Part shown: positions 1 to 12,032 of the stretch, piece by piece
How positions within the stretch are numbered: the stretch's first letter is position 1
How the letters are laid out: every line of letters starts with the position of its first letter
From: Lamellibrachia columna
Lineage: Eukaryota > Annelida > Polychaeta > Sabellida > Siboglinidae
NCBI GenBank assembly: GCA_963662155.1
Contig: OY759267.1
Span: 19,538,438-19,602,437, forward strand
DNA: 64,000 bases
Reading direction: 5' to 3'
The notes under the pieces: generated by a model
Database searches by the model: none
What the model was told of the DNA's origin: nothing
The model's input: the letters and a program-made list of their open reading frames with translations, nothing else
Made by a program: the position numbers and the translations under genes

Positions 1-1
1 C

Positions 2-180
2 AAATTGTCTGCAGATTGTGTAACTGCTAGCAGCGTGAATATGTTTAAAAACAAGGTTGACACATATCTCAGGAGGGCGGGTTATAAGTAGATGAACATT
101 GTTGGACTCTGCATAAGCCAATGGCTTCCTTGTCCACTTGCCATCTGGGCCTTTGGCTTGGATGGCAAATCTTGTTAAAT
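2..180 (+). pseudogene. LINE 3' end (last codons of reverse-transcriptase ORF plus 3' UTR)
   Basis: The first 90 bases read in one frame as the end of a non-LTR retrotransposon polyprotein. The frame contains SSVNMFKNKVDTYLRRAGYK and stops with TAG at 88-90. This 'N-x-FK-x-(K/R)-(V/I/L)-D-x-Y-(L/F)' pattern is common at the C-terminus of CR1/jockey-like LINE reverse transcriptases. A short 3' UTR follows (AAGCCAATGGCTTCCTTGTC) that recurs at 2640-2680, 13080-13115 and 52325-52375, each time just after the same codons, and it ends in two CTTGTTAAAT units. The element is cut by the window edge, so only its last part is visible. Confidence 0.75.
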
Positions 181-1980
181 CTTGTTAAATTAATTTATTA
201 TAAGATGTGCAAGATTTATAATGTAGACACATATTACCTTATCAGTTATTAATCTAACTATCAATATTTTGCGCCCAATTTTAAGAACAATGTTTGTTTA
301 CGAGGTGTTACGACGTGGCCTTGACGTATAATGGAATTTTTTAAGTTGACGTACAATGGTATTTTTTTAAGTTGACGTACAATGACGTACGATGGCATTG
401 TGTTTTGGACGTACAATGACGTACAGTGGCATTTTTCATCTCAAAGTTGTCACGTGATATAACTTCCCAAGTAATTACCTTGATTTCTTTTACATGGCGT
501 GCCCTTCTAAAACGCGAAATAAATACTGCACCACAGTAGTTGTCTCAAAATAATAATACCTTACATATAATAAAATATAGGTTTGTTAACGTCCGAAAAA
601 TGCACTTTTGTTGAATATCTGCATCCTCTTATAGTGGCATGTTTTGTTATTATATCTGATCGTATGTTGACGCTATGCTGACTTTTGCGGAGAAACACGA
701 ACGCTGAAATGTGAGCTTATTGTGGCCTAATACAGCCTCGAAAATAACTTATATTAAAAATCCTGATATTGCTGACTTAACATTTCAAGTTAAAGCTATT
801 TTCCAGAAAACAAATACTGTTTATATGTTGTGTTGACTCAGTGCTTTTCATTTTGCTTACCGTGCACATATCGTTAGAGGATGACGAGTATAATTGGTTT
901 CGTATAATTACCCTTTAGGCATATAAGTATAACTAGACAAAATTTAGTTCAGCAGAATTTGTGCTAAAGAAATGTTACATGCAAATAATTGTAAGACATT
1001 TCTGGTGTTTTGCTGGTGCTCTTACGTCATTGATTATTTGTTCTAAGTAAAGCGTTTGATTTATATATTTTGGCACTTCTCATTTAACAAAGTGATATTG
1101 GCTTAAACGTATCTGGGCTACGCTTTAGTAAGCGCTCGTGAAGTAAGTTTATCGCTCGTGTCATTAGTTTGTCTAGTTATTTCACAATTGTGCTTCATTA
1201 ATTCCTTAATAATAAAGAAACAAACAAATCAATAAATGGTTAAAATTATGAACATATAAATCCTTTTTTGTCCCACAGGGAGCAATATTTTGCGAATTAC
1301 ATTTTATGAGCAAAACGGAGTTTGTGATGATTACCAACCCGTAAATCAATGCATATGCAAAGAGAAACATTATAAACATCTCCCATATGGATAACGGGGG
1401 AGGGTGAAAAAATTTAACTGAAGGAGGTGCGCGTGGACATAGAGTGCTACCGTAACTAAAAAAATTGTGTGAGCTGTCCATGCACGCGTGTGTGCGTGCT
1501 TGAGTAAAAATGGCATTTTAAAGACGTAAACCCCGAAATGGAGCACATTTGTCCTGTGATAGTCGTGCTATTTTTCTGACGAATAAAATGGCCAGTGTCT
1601 TTTCTATCTACAACTGAAACGTTAGTCCGCCCTCCATATGCTAGAGAAATTAACACCAGCCTGGTAGGCTTTACAGAATGCGATGACGAAATATTCAGTT
1701 AATCAACCAACATCAGAATTCTTCGGTATTGGTGTGTAAAACTAATAATTGTGTGTGGGAGATTGGGGGCCCATGTCACAACAGTTGACCTTCTTGCCGC
1801 ATAAGAAAACGTAGGTACAAACTACTTTCTGTGATATTGTGTTGATGACAACATGAGCTAAATATTAAAATCGATACTATTTAATGTTAATGGAAACACG
1901 ATTACTACAGTCTACAGTCTATCTCTGTCACTAATCACATGATAATTATTCGATTATGTTCACATATTTGCAGAAAACAT
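181..1980. other. Noncoding stretch, no gene seen
   Basis: AT-rich sequence with no convincing exon. Between about 320 and 430 a short motif (GACGTACAATG) recurs several times with poly-T spacers. Minus-strand frames at 1206-1656 are short, low in coding character and match nothing I know. Confidence 0.5.
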
Positions 1981-1986
1981 GTCATT

Positions 1987-2055
1987 TATAATAATAATTA
2001 TAGTACAACTTCTACAGCGCCTCAATCACCAGGAACCCGAGCCCAGTGGAGCAAC
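1987..2055 (-). mobile_element. LINE/SINE 3' tail with (ATT)n end
   Basis: Read on the minus strand this is a 3' tail of the type GAGCTCGGGTTCCTG...GGCGCTATAGAAGT followed by ATT triplets. The same tail occurs at 22095-22160 (minus), 29143-29232, 51663-51760 and 61128-61195. At 22.1 kb it directly follows a LINE C-terminus, so it is probably a LINE 3' end, possibly shared with SINEs. Confidence 0.55.
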
Positions 2056-2604
2056 TAACTAGAATCGTTAATGGTGTCGTGAACACGGACGCGCAAAAGT
2101 TATTCAAGATTCTAAATTCAATATTCAAGAACTGTATTGTCCGTCTAAAAATACATTAAAAACGGAAAGTTTTTTTTAGGTGTAGCCAGTAATACAATTG
2201 GTGAAAACACACATCACATATACACACGCAATAGAAACAGTTCACCTAAAAAAACAAATAAAAAATGCTTGAAATCAATTATGATTTGACAGTATCTTGT
2301 TGTATCTGTTCGTGCGATTATAAAATTCATAAACATGACACGCTCACCATCGGTATCTAGGTTAACATGATGTGTGAAATGTTTGTGCTACTTATCTGGG
2401 GTAGAACTATTATCTATCTGTTACCATTATAATTGTGAACCAAAGCGACAAGGCCGAGTGCATCTTATAAATACGCTACAGGCCCATCCAAGGCAAGCGG
2501 TATACTGGGCTCATTGTTCTCCAGGGCGAGAGTTGGAATGTGCAACGAACAGCCCAGTACGTGCAACGAACAGCCCAGTACGTGCGTCTGTTACGTGCCA
2601 GTAT

Positions 2605-2800
2605 CTATGTTGAATGTTTCGAAAGAAAAACACGGAGGGTCATCACAGGCAAGGAAGCCATTGGCTTATCGAGACTCCAATGATTATTCATATGTACACT
2701 GTATGTGTAACCCGCTCTTTTAAACATATTCGAGTTGTTAGTGTTTATGCAATCAGTAAATAATTTGTTCCACTCATTTATCGTCCTCTGTTGAGAAAGA
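2605..2800 (-). pseudogene. LINE C-terminal remnant, same family as position 1
   Basis: On the minus strand the frame contains RTINEWNKLFTDCINTNNSN and then MFKRAGYT, followed by the LINE 3' UTR core (GACAAGGAAG-type, here AGGAAGCCATTGGCTTATC on the + strand). Against the copy at position 1, the segment between FK and RAGY is deleted. It is a truncated, dead 5'-less copy. A 20-bp direct duplication (CGAACAGCCCAGTACGTGCA) lies just beside it at 2547-2585. Confidence 0.65.
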
Positions 2801-3303
2801 GTACTCACTGATATCTAGTCAATGTTGAGACAACAACCAACAGTAATGTGACAAAACAAGACAGAATTGTTAATATTAGTTATGGTTGTGCAAATTAGCA
2901 TTCTTGTCCAGGTCCCTGCAAAATTAATCAGAATTTCATTAAAATCGGTCCCTACTAAAAGTATGAAATTCGAAACTGTCATCCATTCTGTGTCAACATA
3001 GTGGGAGTTACGACAATACAGTTGTTGGCTCTTTTGCAGATAACCAGTGGTGCAGTAGAATCATTAAACTTAAAAATCGAACCTTTGTGTCGAATTTGTC
3101 ACGGCAAAGTATCCAGACCTCATGAATATGGCGTTTGCGTGATAATGTCACACCACTTGCGTTTCTGTTAGGTGCAGCTTTTAATTACATTATTATTTGT
3201 TTTACATTATTTAATTACATTATATTATGTATAAGTAGCGTAAAGCAATCATAGATAATATAACAATATACGATTGCGCGAGTCAAATCACTAAACGGTG
3301 TGT

Positions 3304-3309
3304 AGCGTG
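3304..3309. repeat. 6-bp target site duplication, left copy (AGCGTG)
   Basis: AGCGTG stands directly before the first base of the left inverted arm. The identical hexamer directly follows the last base of the right arm at 13005-13010. A 6-bp duplication is the known signature of Polinton/Maverick integration. Confidence 0.85.
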
Positions 3310-3577
3310 AGTAGTATGTGGAAGTTTTTGGGACCTCCTTATCTGTGCAAAATCAGTGGACCAGACATCAAAGGAACATCAAAGGCAAAACACCGTAATA
3401 TCGCCCACCGCTTCTGAGTGCGCGCAGCCAATCAGAGCGCCGCAGAGCGCCCCCTGGCGGTGGTAGCCGAGCGTGCGTGACGTAAGCGCCTCCTAGCGAC
3501 TGGAGGAGGAACGAACATGGACCTAGTTACCGTTTAACCTAGTAAGGAGACGAACACAATCGTACGGTGCACACGTA

Positions 3578-3583
3578 TTTTAT
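3578..3583 (-). terminator. Poly(A) signal AATAAA of the left-arm protease gene
   Basis: TTTATT on the + strand is AATAAA on the coding strand. It lies about 205 bases downstream of the protease stop codon, and the mirrored copy is at 12717-12722. A GC-rich 3' UTR with three repeats of a CCTCTGGCGCG motif separates it from the stop. Confidence 0.5.
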
Positions 3584-3788
3584 TGAATACAACAAAGCGG
3601 CAGCAGTACAAACGAGGCGATCGTATGCGATTGGATACAACGAGCCGGGTATGACGAAGATGAAGATGAAGGCGAGGCGACTTGCGAATGGTGACCATCG
3701 CGCCAGAGGTCGCGAACTTACGGGTGTCTCCACCGCGCCAGAGGTTCGAGGGCGAGCTTACGGGCGGAGCGACCACCGCGCCAGAGGC

Positions 3789-4268
3789 TCAGTATGATAC
3801 GTGATAGTACGGTATACCCTTTTTCAGTAGGTTAATCCAATCAAACACGCGACAATCGTTAGCGACCAGATCGGTGTGGAAAGCGTTGACGAAAGTTCTC
3901 ATAGGAGCGCCGTTACAACGAAGCATGATATAAGTGACGCAATATTGTCCGCAAACGTTAGACAGAGGACTCTGAAGTCTCTTGCTGTTATGAGTCCACT
4001 CGGAACAGTGTTTGTTCAAGAAGGTGCGGAACGCCGCGTGACGAGGTGGCAGACCGTACGAACAGAAGTATTCGCCGCGCCCGTCGGAGGACAGGTACAG
4101 CGCTATCCAATGTTCGCCCGGTTCGTCGCCGTCGTCGGTGTTGCACACGAAGGCGATCGGCAAAGCGTCAATTGTTGCAGGCAGTCCATCTCTGGGTACG
4201 ACGCCGCCAAAGACGGACGCGGTGTTCGGATCCATCGCCAGTAGACGGGCGATCTGCAGGGTGTCCAT
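3789..4268 (-). CDS. Adenain-like cysteine protease (Polinton PRO type), left-arm copy
   Basis: 159 codons with an intact frame. The family is adenovirus-type endopeptidase (C5), which matures virion proteins. Landmarks fit: His53 in GEHWIALYL, then YFCSYGLPP (66-75), oxyanion Gln99 in RLQSPLSNVCG, and nucleophile Cys106 in VCGQYC. The Gln-to-Cys spacing is seven residues, as in adenain (Gln115-Cys122). Odd: the place where the family has the catalytic Asp/Glu is Cys69, so the triad looks incomplete. At 159 residues it is somewhat shorter than adenovirus proteases (about 205). The start ATG lies one base after the stop of the capsid-like fragment, as in compact viral gene blocks. The same gene is in the right arm. 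Whether it is expressed or active is unknown. Confidence 0.75.
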   Translation of the reverse strand: MDTLQIARLLAMDPNTASVFGGVVPRDGLPATIDALPIAFVCNTDDGDEPGEHWIALYLSSDGRGEYFCSYGLPPRHAAFRTFLNKHCSEWTHNSKRLQSPLSNVCGQYCVTYIMLRCNGAPMRTFVNAFHTDLVANDCRVFDWINLLKKGIPYYHVSY

Positions 4269-4269
4269 C

Positions 4270-4383
4270 TCAGTAGTCGTAGATGACGTTGCGGTTCTTG
4301 TCGATTTCCAGCACGGACTCGAATTCGGCGTAGGCGACGACGTTCACGGTGGTCTGAAGCGCTGCACGGAAATGGAATTCTAA
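4270..4383 (-). pseudogene. C-terminal fragment of an upstream virion gene, possibly the major capsid protein (left arm)
   Basis: About 37 codons open in one frame end in a stop immediately before the protease ATG. The C-terminus reads ...VVAYAEFESVLEIDKN and ends in DY. The position directly upstream of the protease in a Polinton-type gene block, and the 'YAE-(Y/F)-E-x-(V/I)-LEI' look, suggest the tail of the double-jelly-roll capsid protein. This assignment is by impression and not proven. The rest of the gene is gone: its 5' side abuts a duplicated protease fragment. Confidence 0.4.
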
Positions 4384-4393
4384 GCGCAGAGGC

Positions 4394-4591
4394 TCAGTAC
4401 GATATGCGATAGTACGATATACCCTTTTTCAGCAGGTTAATCCAATCGAACACGCGACAATCGTTAGCGACCAGTTCGGTGTGGAAAGCGTTGACGAAAG
4501 TTCTCATAGGAGCGCCGTTACAACGAAGCATGATATAAGTGATGCAATATTGTCCGCAAACGTTAGACAGAGGACTCTAAAGTCTCTTGCC
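4394..4591 (-). pseudogene. Partial second copy of the protease 3' part (left arm)
   Basis: Reads as the last ~65 codons of the protease, from the RLQSPLSNVCG region to the stop, with a handful of changes from the full gene (for example HTE for HTD and a different last few residues). It lacks the His53 half and has no start, so it is a truncated duplicate. Its inner end merges into the 207-bp tandem repeat. Confidence 0.75.
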
Positions 4592-5390
4592 ATACGCATA
4601 TTTTCGTTATATGTCAATATTGTTAAATAGTGCGCTCTTACACTTTACCCATACCTCCTACAGTTTACCCATAATTCCTACAATTTACCCATAATTCTCC
4701 TATTGAATAAGAGTACAAGGACATTTTATTAAATATTTGAAAATAATGATACAATATCATCCACAAACGTTAGACAGAGGACTCTAAAGTCTCTTGCCAT
4801 ACGCATATTGTCGTTATATGTCAATATTGTTAAATAGTGCGCTCTTACACTTTACCCATACCTCCTACAGTTTACCCATAATTCCTACAATTTACCCATA
4901 ATTCTCCTAATGAATAAGAGTACTAGGACATTTTATTAAATATTGGAAAATAATGACAAAATATCGTCCACAAACGTTAGACAGAGGACTCTAAAGTCTC
5001 TTGCCATACGCATATTTTCGTTATATGTCAATATTGTTAAATAGTGCGCTCGTACACTTTACCCATACCTCCTACAGTGTACCCATAATTCCTACAATTT
5101 ACCCATAATTCTCCTATTGAATAAGAGTACAAGGACATTGTATTAAATAATTAAAAATAATGACACAATATCATCCACAAACGTTAGACAGAAGACTCTA
5201 AAGTCTCTTGCCATACGCATATTTTCTTTATATGTCAATATTGTTAAATAGTGTGCTCTTACACTTTACCCATAACTCCTACAGTTTACCCATAATTCCT
5301 ACAATTTACTCATAATTCCTACAATTTACCCATAATTCCTACAATTTACCCACAATTCCTACAATTTACCCAGCACACATATGTAGTGAA
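4561..5390 (+). repeat. 207-bp tandem repeat, four units, left side
   Basis: The marker CGTTAGACAGAGGACTCT begins at 4561, 4768, 4975 and (variant GAAGACTCT) 5182, an exact 207-bp period. The first ~30 bp of each unit is the protease segment around the catalytic Cys. The rest is AT-rich with TTTACCCATA repeats. Only the first three units belong to the inverted arm. The fourth is outside the homology and runs into a run of short ATTCCTACAATTTACCCATA repeats (5275-5370). Confidence 0.85.
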
Positions 5391-5448
5391 GTGTGTTTGT
5401 TCGTTCACCTAGCTATAAAAAGAACGGGACTTTAGTTTCATACAACTA

Positions 5449-5450
<2 letters not shown>

Positions 5451-5538
<88 letters not shown>
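5451..5538. repeat. (AT)n microsatellite
   Basis: Uninterrupted AT dinucleotides at the junction between the 207-bp repeat side and the 35-bp satellite. Confidence 0.95.
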
Positions 5539-5541
<3 letters not shown>

Positions 5542-5739
5542 CTGTACCCACAGTACAGAGCTAGAATACATAGTCACTGTCCCACAGTACACAGCTAGAA
5601 CACATATACACTGTACCCACAGTACAAAGCTAGAATACATAGTCACTGTATCCAGAGTACACATCTAAATTACATAGTCACTTTACCCAAAGTACACAAC
5701 TAGAATACGTAGTCACTGTACCCACTGTATGCAACTAGA

Positions 5740-5868
<129 letters not shown>

Positions 5869-6141
5869 GTCACTTTACCCAGAGTGCACATATAGAATAT
5901 AAATTCACTGTACCCAGAGTACACTGCTAGAATACATAGTTACTCTACCCACAGTACACAGCTACAGTACATAGTCACTGTACACACAGTACACAGCTAG
6001 AATACATATACACTGTACCCACAGTAGAAAGCTAGAATACATAGTCACTGTATCCAGAGTACACAGCTAAATTACATAGTCACTTTACCCAAAGTACACA
6101 ACTAGAATACGTAGTCACTGTACCCACTGTATGCAACTAGA

Positions 6142-6246
<105 letters not shown>

Positions 6247-8220
6247 GTCACTTTACCCAGAGTGCACATATAGAATATAAATTCACTGTACCCAGAGTAC
6301 ACTGCTAGAATACATAGTTACTCTACCCACAGTACACAGCTACAGTACATAGTCACTGTACACACAGTACACAGGTAGAATACATAGACACTGTACCCAC
6401 AGTGCACAGCTAGAATACATAGTCACTGTACCCACAGAACACAGCTGTAATATATATATATTCACTGTATATACAGTACACAGCTACAGTACATAGCCAC
6501 TGTATCTACAGTACACTGATAGAATATATATTCACTGCACCAACAATACACAGCTAGAATTCATAGTCACTATACCCACAGTACATAGTACTCAGCTACA
6601 ATTCGTAGTAACTGTATCCACAGTACAGAGCTATAATACATAGTCACTGTATCCACAGGACACAGCTAGAATATATAGTCACTATACCCAGAGTACACAA
6701 CTAGAATACATAGTCACTGTACCCACAGTATGCAGCTAGAATACATAGTTACTGTACACAAAGTACACAACTAGAAAACATAGTCATTGTACCCACAATA
6801 CACAGCAAGAATGCATAATCACTGTACCCACAGTATACAGCTACAATTCGTAGACACTGTACCCACAGTACACAACTAAAATGCATAGTCACTCAACCCA
6901 CAGTACACAGCTAGAATGTATATTCACTGTACACAGAGTACACAGTTAAATAGAATAATTAGTCACTGTACGAAGAGTACACAGCTAGAGTACATAGAAC
7001 TGTACCCATAGTACACGGCTAGAATGCATAGTCACTGTACCCACAGTAGTCAGCTAGATTACATAATCACAATAACCACAGTTCACAGGTAGAATACATA
7101 ATCAATGTAACCACAGTACACAGCTAAAGTACATAGTCACTGTACCCACAGTACTCTGCTACAGTACATAGTCACTGTACCCACATTACACAGCTAGAAT
7201 ACTTAGTCACTGTATCCAGAGTACACAGCTATAATACTTAGTCACTGTACAAAGAGTACACAGCTATAATACATATTCACTGTATCCAAAGTACACAGCT
7301 AGAGTACATAGTCACTGTACCCACAGTATACAGCTACAATGCAAAGTCACTCAACCCATAGTACAACGCTATAATACATATACACAGTACACAGTTAAAA
7401 TACGTATTCACTGTACCCACAGTAAACAACTAGAATACATAGCCACTGTACCCACAGTCCACATGTAGAATACATAATAACAGTCACTGTACCCACAGTG
7501 CACACCTAGCTTACAATATTACTGTACCCAAAGTACACAGTTAGAATACATAGTAACTGTACCCACAGTACTCAACTATAATACATAGTCACTGTACCCA
7601 CAACACACAGCTAGAATACGTAGTCACTATACCCACGGTACACAAATAGAATACATATTCATTGTACCCACAGGACAGAGCTAGAATACATAGTCACTGT
7701 CTCACAGTACACAGCTAGAATACATATTCACTGTACCCACAGTACACAGCTAGAATACATAGACAATATATTCAGAGTACACAGCTAAATTACATAGTTA
7801 CTGTACCCACAGTACACATCTAGAATACATATGTACTGTACTCAGAGTACACAACTAGAATACATAGTCACTGTACCCACATAACACAGCTAGAATTCGT
7901 TGTCACTATACCCACAGTGCACGGCTAGAATACACAGTCACTTTACCCACAGTGTACAGCTAGAATATAAAGTCACTGTACCCACAATACACAGCTTGAA
8001 TATGTAGTTGCTGTACCCAGAGTACTCAGGTACAGTACAGTAAACAGTACACAGCTAAAAGTCATATTGACTTCATCCACAGTACACACCTAGAATATAG
8101 AGTAAATGTGCCCACATTACACAGCTAGAATACATAATCACTGTATGCACAGTACACAAGTAGAACGCATAGTCACTGTATCCACAATACACAGCTAGAA
8201 TATATAGTTGCTGTACCCAC

Positions 8221-8395
8221 AGCGAAACGATGGCCAGACGTAACGCGAGCCGATCACAAGACCGGTGGACAAAGTACACCCAGCGCACAATAGCAGCATC
8301 ACGTGCGCGGCCAAGGGTGGTGATAAGAATGCGCGCCACAGCCAGAGGAGGCCTATAGAAACCAAGCATAGAGTTAACGAGCAGCTATCAAACAT
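8221..8395. other. GC-rich unique island at the centre of the fold-back element
   Basis: About 175 bp of GC-rich, CpG-containing sequence interrupts the AT-rich satellite almost at the geometric centre of the element (centre 8157). It has no inverted partner. The minus strand is open through it and gives a hydrophobic stretch (containing CLVSIGLLWLW), but the frame continues into satellite, so this may be chance. It may be a remnant of the original unique interior. Confidence 0.45.
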
Positions 8396-10920
8396 AGTCA
8401 CTAGCTACAGTACCGTTTCACTGAACACACAGTACACAGCTAGAATGCATAGGTACTGTACCACTGTACACAGCTACAGTACATAGACACTTTACCCTCA
8501 GTACACCGCTAGAATACATAGTCACTGTATCCAGGGTACACAGCTATAATACATAGTTACTATACCCAGAGTGCACAAGACACAGCTACATTTAATAGTC
8601 ACTGTATCCATAGTACACAGCTAGATTACATAATCACTGTACCCACAGTACACAGCTAGAATATGTAGTCACTATGCCCACAGTACACAACTAGAATACA
8701 TAGTCACTGTACCCACAGTACAGAGCTAGAATACATAGTTACTGTACCCAGAGTACACAACTAGAATACATAGACACTGTACCCACAGTACAGAGCTAGA
8801 ATACATAGTTACTGTACCCAGAGTACACAACTAGAATACATAGACACTGTACCCACAGAACACAGCTAGAATGCATAGTCACTGTACCCACTGTACACGG
8901 CTAGAAGACATAGCTAGCATACATAGACACTGTACCCACAGCGCACAGCTAGAATACATAGTCACTGTACCCACAGAACACAGCTTTAATATATATATAT
9001 TCACTGTATGCACAGTACACAGCTACAGTACATAGCGACTGTATCTACAGTACACTGATAGAATATATATTCACTGCACCAACAATACACAGCTATAATT
9101 CATAGTCACTATACCATCAGTATATAGTACTCAGCTACAATTCGTAGTCACTATACCCAGAGTACACAACTAGAATACATAGCCACTGTACCCACAGTAT
9201 GCAGTTAGAATACATATTTTTCTGTACACAAAGTACACAACTAGAAAACATAGTCATTGTACCCACAATACACAGCAAGAATGCATAGTCACTGTACCCA
9301 CAGTATACAGCTACAATTCGTAGTCACTGTATCCACAGTACACAACTAAAGTACATAGTCACTCAACCCACAGTACACAGCTAGAATGTATATTCACTGT
9401 GAACACAGTACAAAACTAGAATACTTAGTCACTGTACCCACAGTAGTCAGCTAGATGACATAATCACAATAGCCACAGTTCACAGCTAGAATACATAATC
9501 AATGTAACCACAGTACAAGGCTATATTGCATTGTCACTGGACCCCGAGTATACAGCTACAGTATAATGTCACTGTACCCCCAGTACACATCTAGAATACA
9601 TAGTCACTGTATCCAGAGTACACATCTAAATTACATAGTCACTGTACCCACAGTACACAGCTACAATTCGTAGTCAATGTATCCACAGTACAGAGCTAGA
9701 ATACATAGTCACTATACCCAGAGTACACAACTAGAATACATAGCCACTGTACCCACAGTATGCAGTTAGAATACATATTTACTGTACACAAAGTACACAA
9801 CTAGAAAACATAGTCATTGTACCCACAATACACAGCAATAATGCATAGTCACTGTACCCACAGTATACAGCTACAATTCGTAGTCACTGTATCCACAGTA
9901 CACAACTAAAATACATAGTCACTCCACCCACAGTACACAGCTAGAATGTATATTCACTGTACACACACACACACAGTACAAAGCTAGAATACTTAGTCAC
10001 TGTACCCACAGTAGTCAGCTAGATTACATAATCACAATAGCCACAGTTCACAGCTAGAAGACATAATCAATGTAACCACAGTACAGGGCTAGAATACAGT
10101 GTCACTGGACCCAGAGTAAACAGCTACAGTATATAGTCACTGTACCCACAGTGCATAGCTAGAATACATAGTTACTGTACCCACAGTACACGTATAAAGT
10201 CACTGTATCCCCAGTACACATCTAGAATACATAGTCACTGTATCCAGAGTACACAGCTAAATTACATAGTCACTGTACCCACAGTACTCAGCTAGAGTAC
10301 ATAGTCACTGTACCCACATTACACAACTATAATACTTAGTGACTGTACACAGAGTACACAGCTATAATACATATTCACTGTACCCAAAGTACACAGCTAG
10401 AATACATAGTCACTGTACACACAGTACACAGCTAGCATACATAGACATTGTACCCACAGTACACAGCTAGAATATATATAGTCACTATACCCAGAGTACA
10501 CAACTAGAATACATATTCACTGTACCCACAGTAAAACAACTAGAATACATAATAATAATCACTGTACCCACATTAACCCACTACAATTCATAGTCACTGT
10601 ACCCACATTACTCAGCTAGCATACATAATCACTGTACCCACAGTGCACACCTAGTATACAATGTTACTGTACCCATAATACACAGTTAGAATAAATAGTA
10701 ACTGTTCCCACAGTACTCAACTTTAATACATAGTCACTATACCCACAGTACACAAATAAAATACAGCTATAATGCATTGTCACTACATCTCCAGTACACG
10801 ATTAGAATACACAGTTACTGCTCACCCAGGACACAGCTCGAAATACATGGTCGCTGCAACCTCAGCACATAACTGGAATACATAACTGGAATACATAGCC
10901 ACTACACCCTCAGAATACAA

Positions 10921-11035
10921 AATCACACAATTTCGCACAACTTCACACAACGTTGCACAACATTAAACAACTTCACACAACGTCGCACAACTTCACACAA
11001 CTTCAGACAACTTCGCACAACTTCAAACAACTTCT
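10921..11035. repeat. Short tandem repeat (ACAACTTCGCA type)
   Basis: About ten imperfect 11-bp units lie between the 35-bp satellite and the right arm. Confidence 0.8.
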
Positions 11036-11117
11036 GGCGAACAAACTAACAAAATGACACCATCTCAGCATACATTTATTTATTTTATGATAATGTCTCC
11101 ATCCTGCTTTGCTGTTT

Positions 11118-11740
11118 CGTTTGTGGATGATATTGTGTCATTATTTTTAATTATTTAATACAATGTCCTTGTACTCTTATTCAATAGGAGAATTATGGGT
11201 AAATTGTAGGAATTATGGGTACACTGTAGGAGGTATGGGTAAAGTGTACGAGCGCACTATTTAACAATATTGACATATAACGAAAATATGCGTATGGCAA
11301 GAGACTTTAGAGTCCTCTGTCTAACGTTTGTGGACGATATTTTGTCATTATTTTCCAATATTTAATAAAATGTCCTAGTACTCTTATTCATTAGGAGAAT
11401 TATGGGTAAATTGTAGGAATTATGGGTAAACTGTAGGAGGTATGGGTAAAGTGTAAGAGCGCACTATTTAACAATATTGACATATAACGACAATATGCGT
11501 ATGGCAAGAGACTTTAGAGTCCTCTGTCTAACGTTTGTGGATGATATTGTATCATTATTTTCAAATATTTAATAAAATGTCCTTGTACTCTTATTCAATA
11601 GGAGAATTATGGGTAAATTGTAGGAATTATGGGTAAACTGTAGGAGGTATGGGTAAAGTGTAAGAGCGCACTATTTAACAATATTGACATATAACGAAAA
11701 TATGCGTATGGCAAGAGACTTTAGAGTCCTCTGTCTAACG
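11118..11740 (-). repeat. 207-bp tandem repeat, three units, right arm
   Basis: The mirror image of 4561-5183, with the same 207-bp period. Each unit again carries the short protease-derived stretch (AGAGTCCTCTGTCTAACG). Confidence 0.85.
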
Positions 11741-11907
11741 TTTGCGGACAATATTGCATCACTTATATCATGCTTCGTTGTAACGGCGCTCCTATGAGAA
11801 CTTTCGTCAACGCTTTCCACACCGAACTGGTCGCTAACGATTGTCGCGTGTTCGATTGGATTAACCTGCTGAAAAAGGGTATATCGTACTATCGCATATC
11901 GTACTGA
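11710..11907 (+). pseudogene. Partial second copy of the protease 3' part (right arm)
   Basis: The mirror image of 4394-4591. It runs from the Gln/Cys active-site region to a TGA at 11905-11907 and lacks the N-terminal half with His53. Confidence 0.75.
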
Positions 11908-11917
11908 GCCTCTGCGC

Positions 11918-12031
11918 TTAGAATTCCATTTCCGTGCAGCGCTTCAGACCACCGTGAACGTCGTCGCCTACGCCGAATTCGAGTCCGTGCTGGAAATCGA
12001 CAAGAACCGCAACGTCATCTACGACTACTGA
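11918..12031 (+). pseudogene. C-terminal fragment of an upstream virion gene, possibly the major capsid protein (right arm)
   Basis: The mirror image of 4270-4383. The open frame ends with TGA at 12029-12031 and the protease ATG follows at 12033, leaving a single base between stop and start. The homology call is tentative for the same reasons as in the left arm. Confidence 0.4.
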
Positions 12032-12032
12032 G

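Larger units (their letters stand above)
3310..5183 (+). repeat. Left arm of the terminal inverted repeat (1874 bp)
   Basis: It pairs with 11118-13004. From the outside inward it holds about 270 bp of GC-rich terminal sequence, the poly(A) signal and full protease gene (minus strand), the capsid-like fragment, a partial protease copy and three 207-bp tandem units. Homology ends exactly at CCACAAACG (5175-5183). The arm is 13 bp shorter than its partner because of a small deletion near 3530. Otherwise only scattered single-base differences were noticed. Confidence 0.9.

Noticed and set aside
3876..4383. + strand ORFs of 76-122 residues overlapping the left-arm protease
   Set aside because: Antisense shadows of a GC-rich gene. 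The protease frame carries the recognisable active-site motifs.
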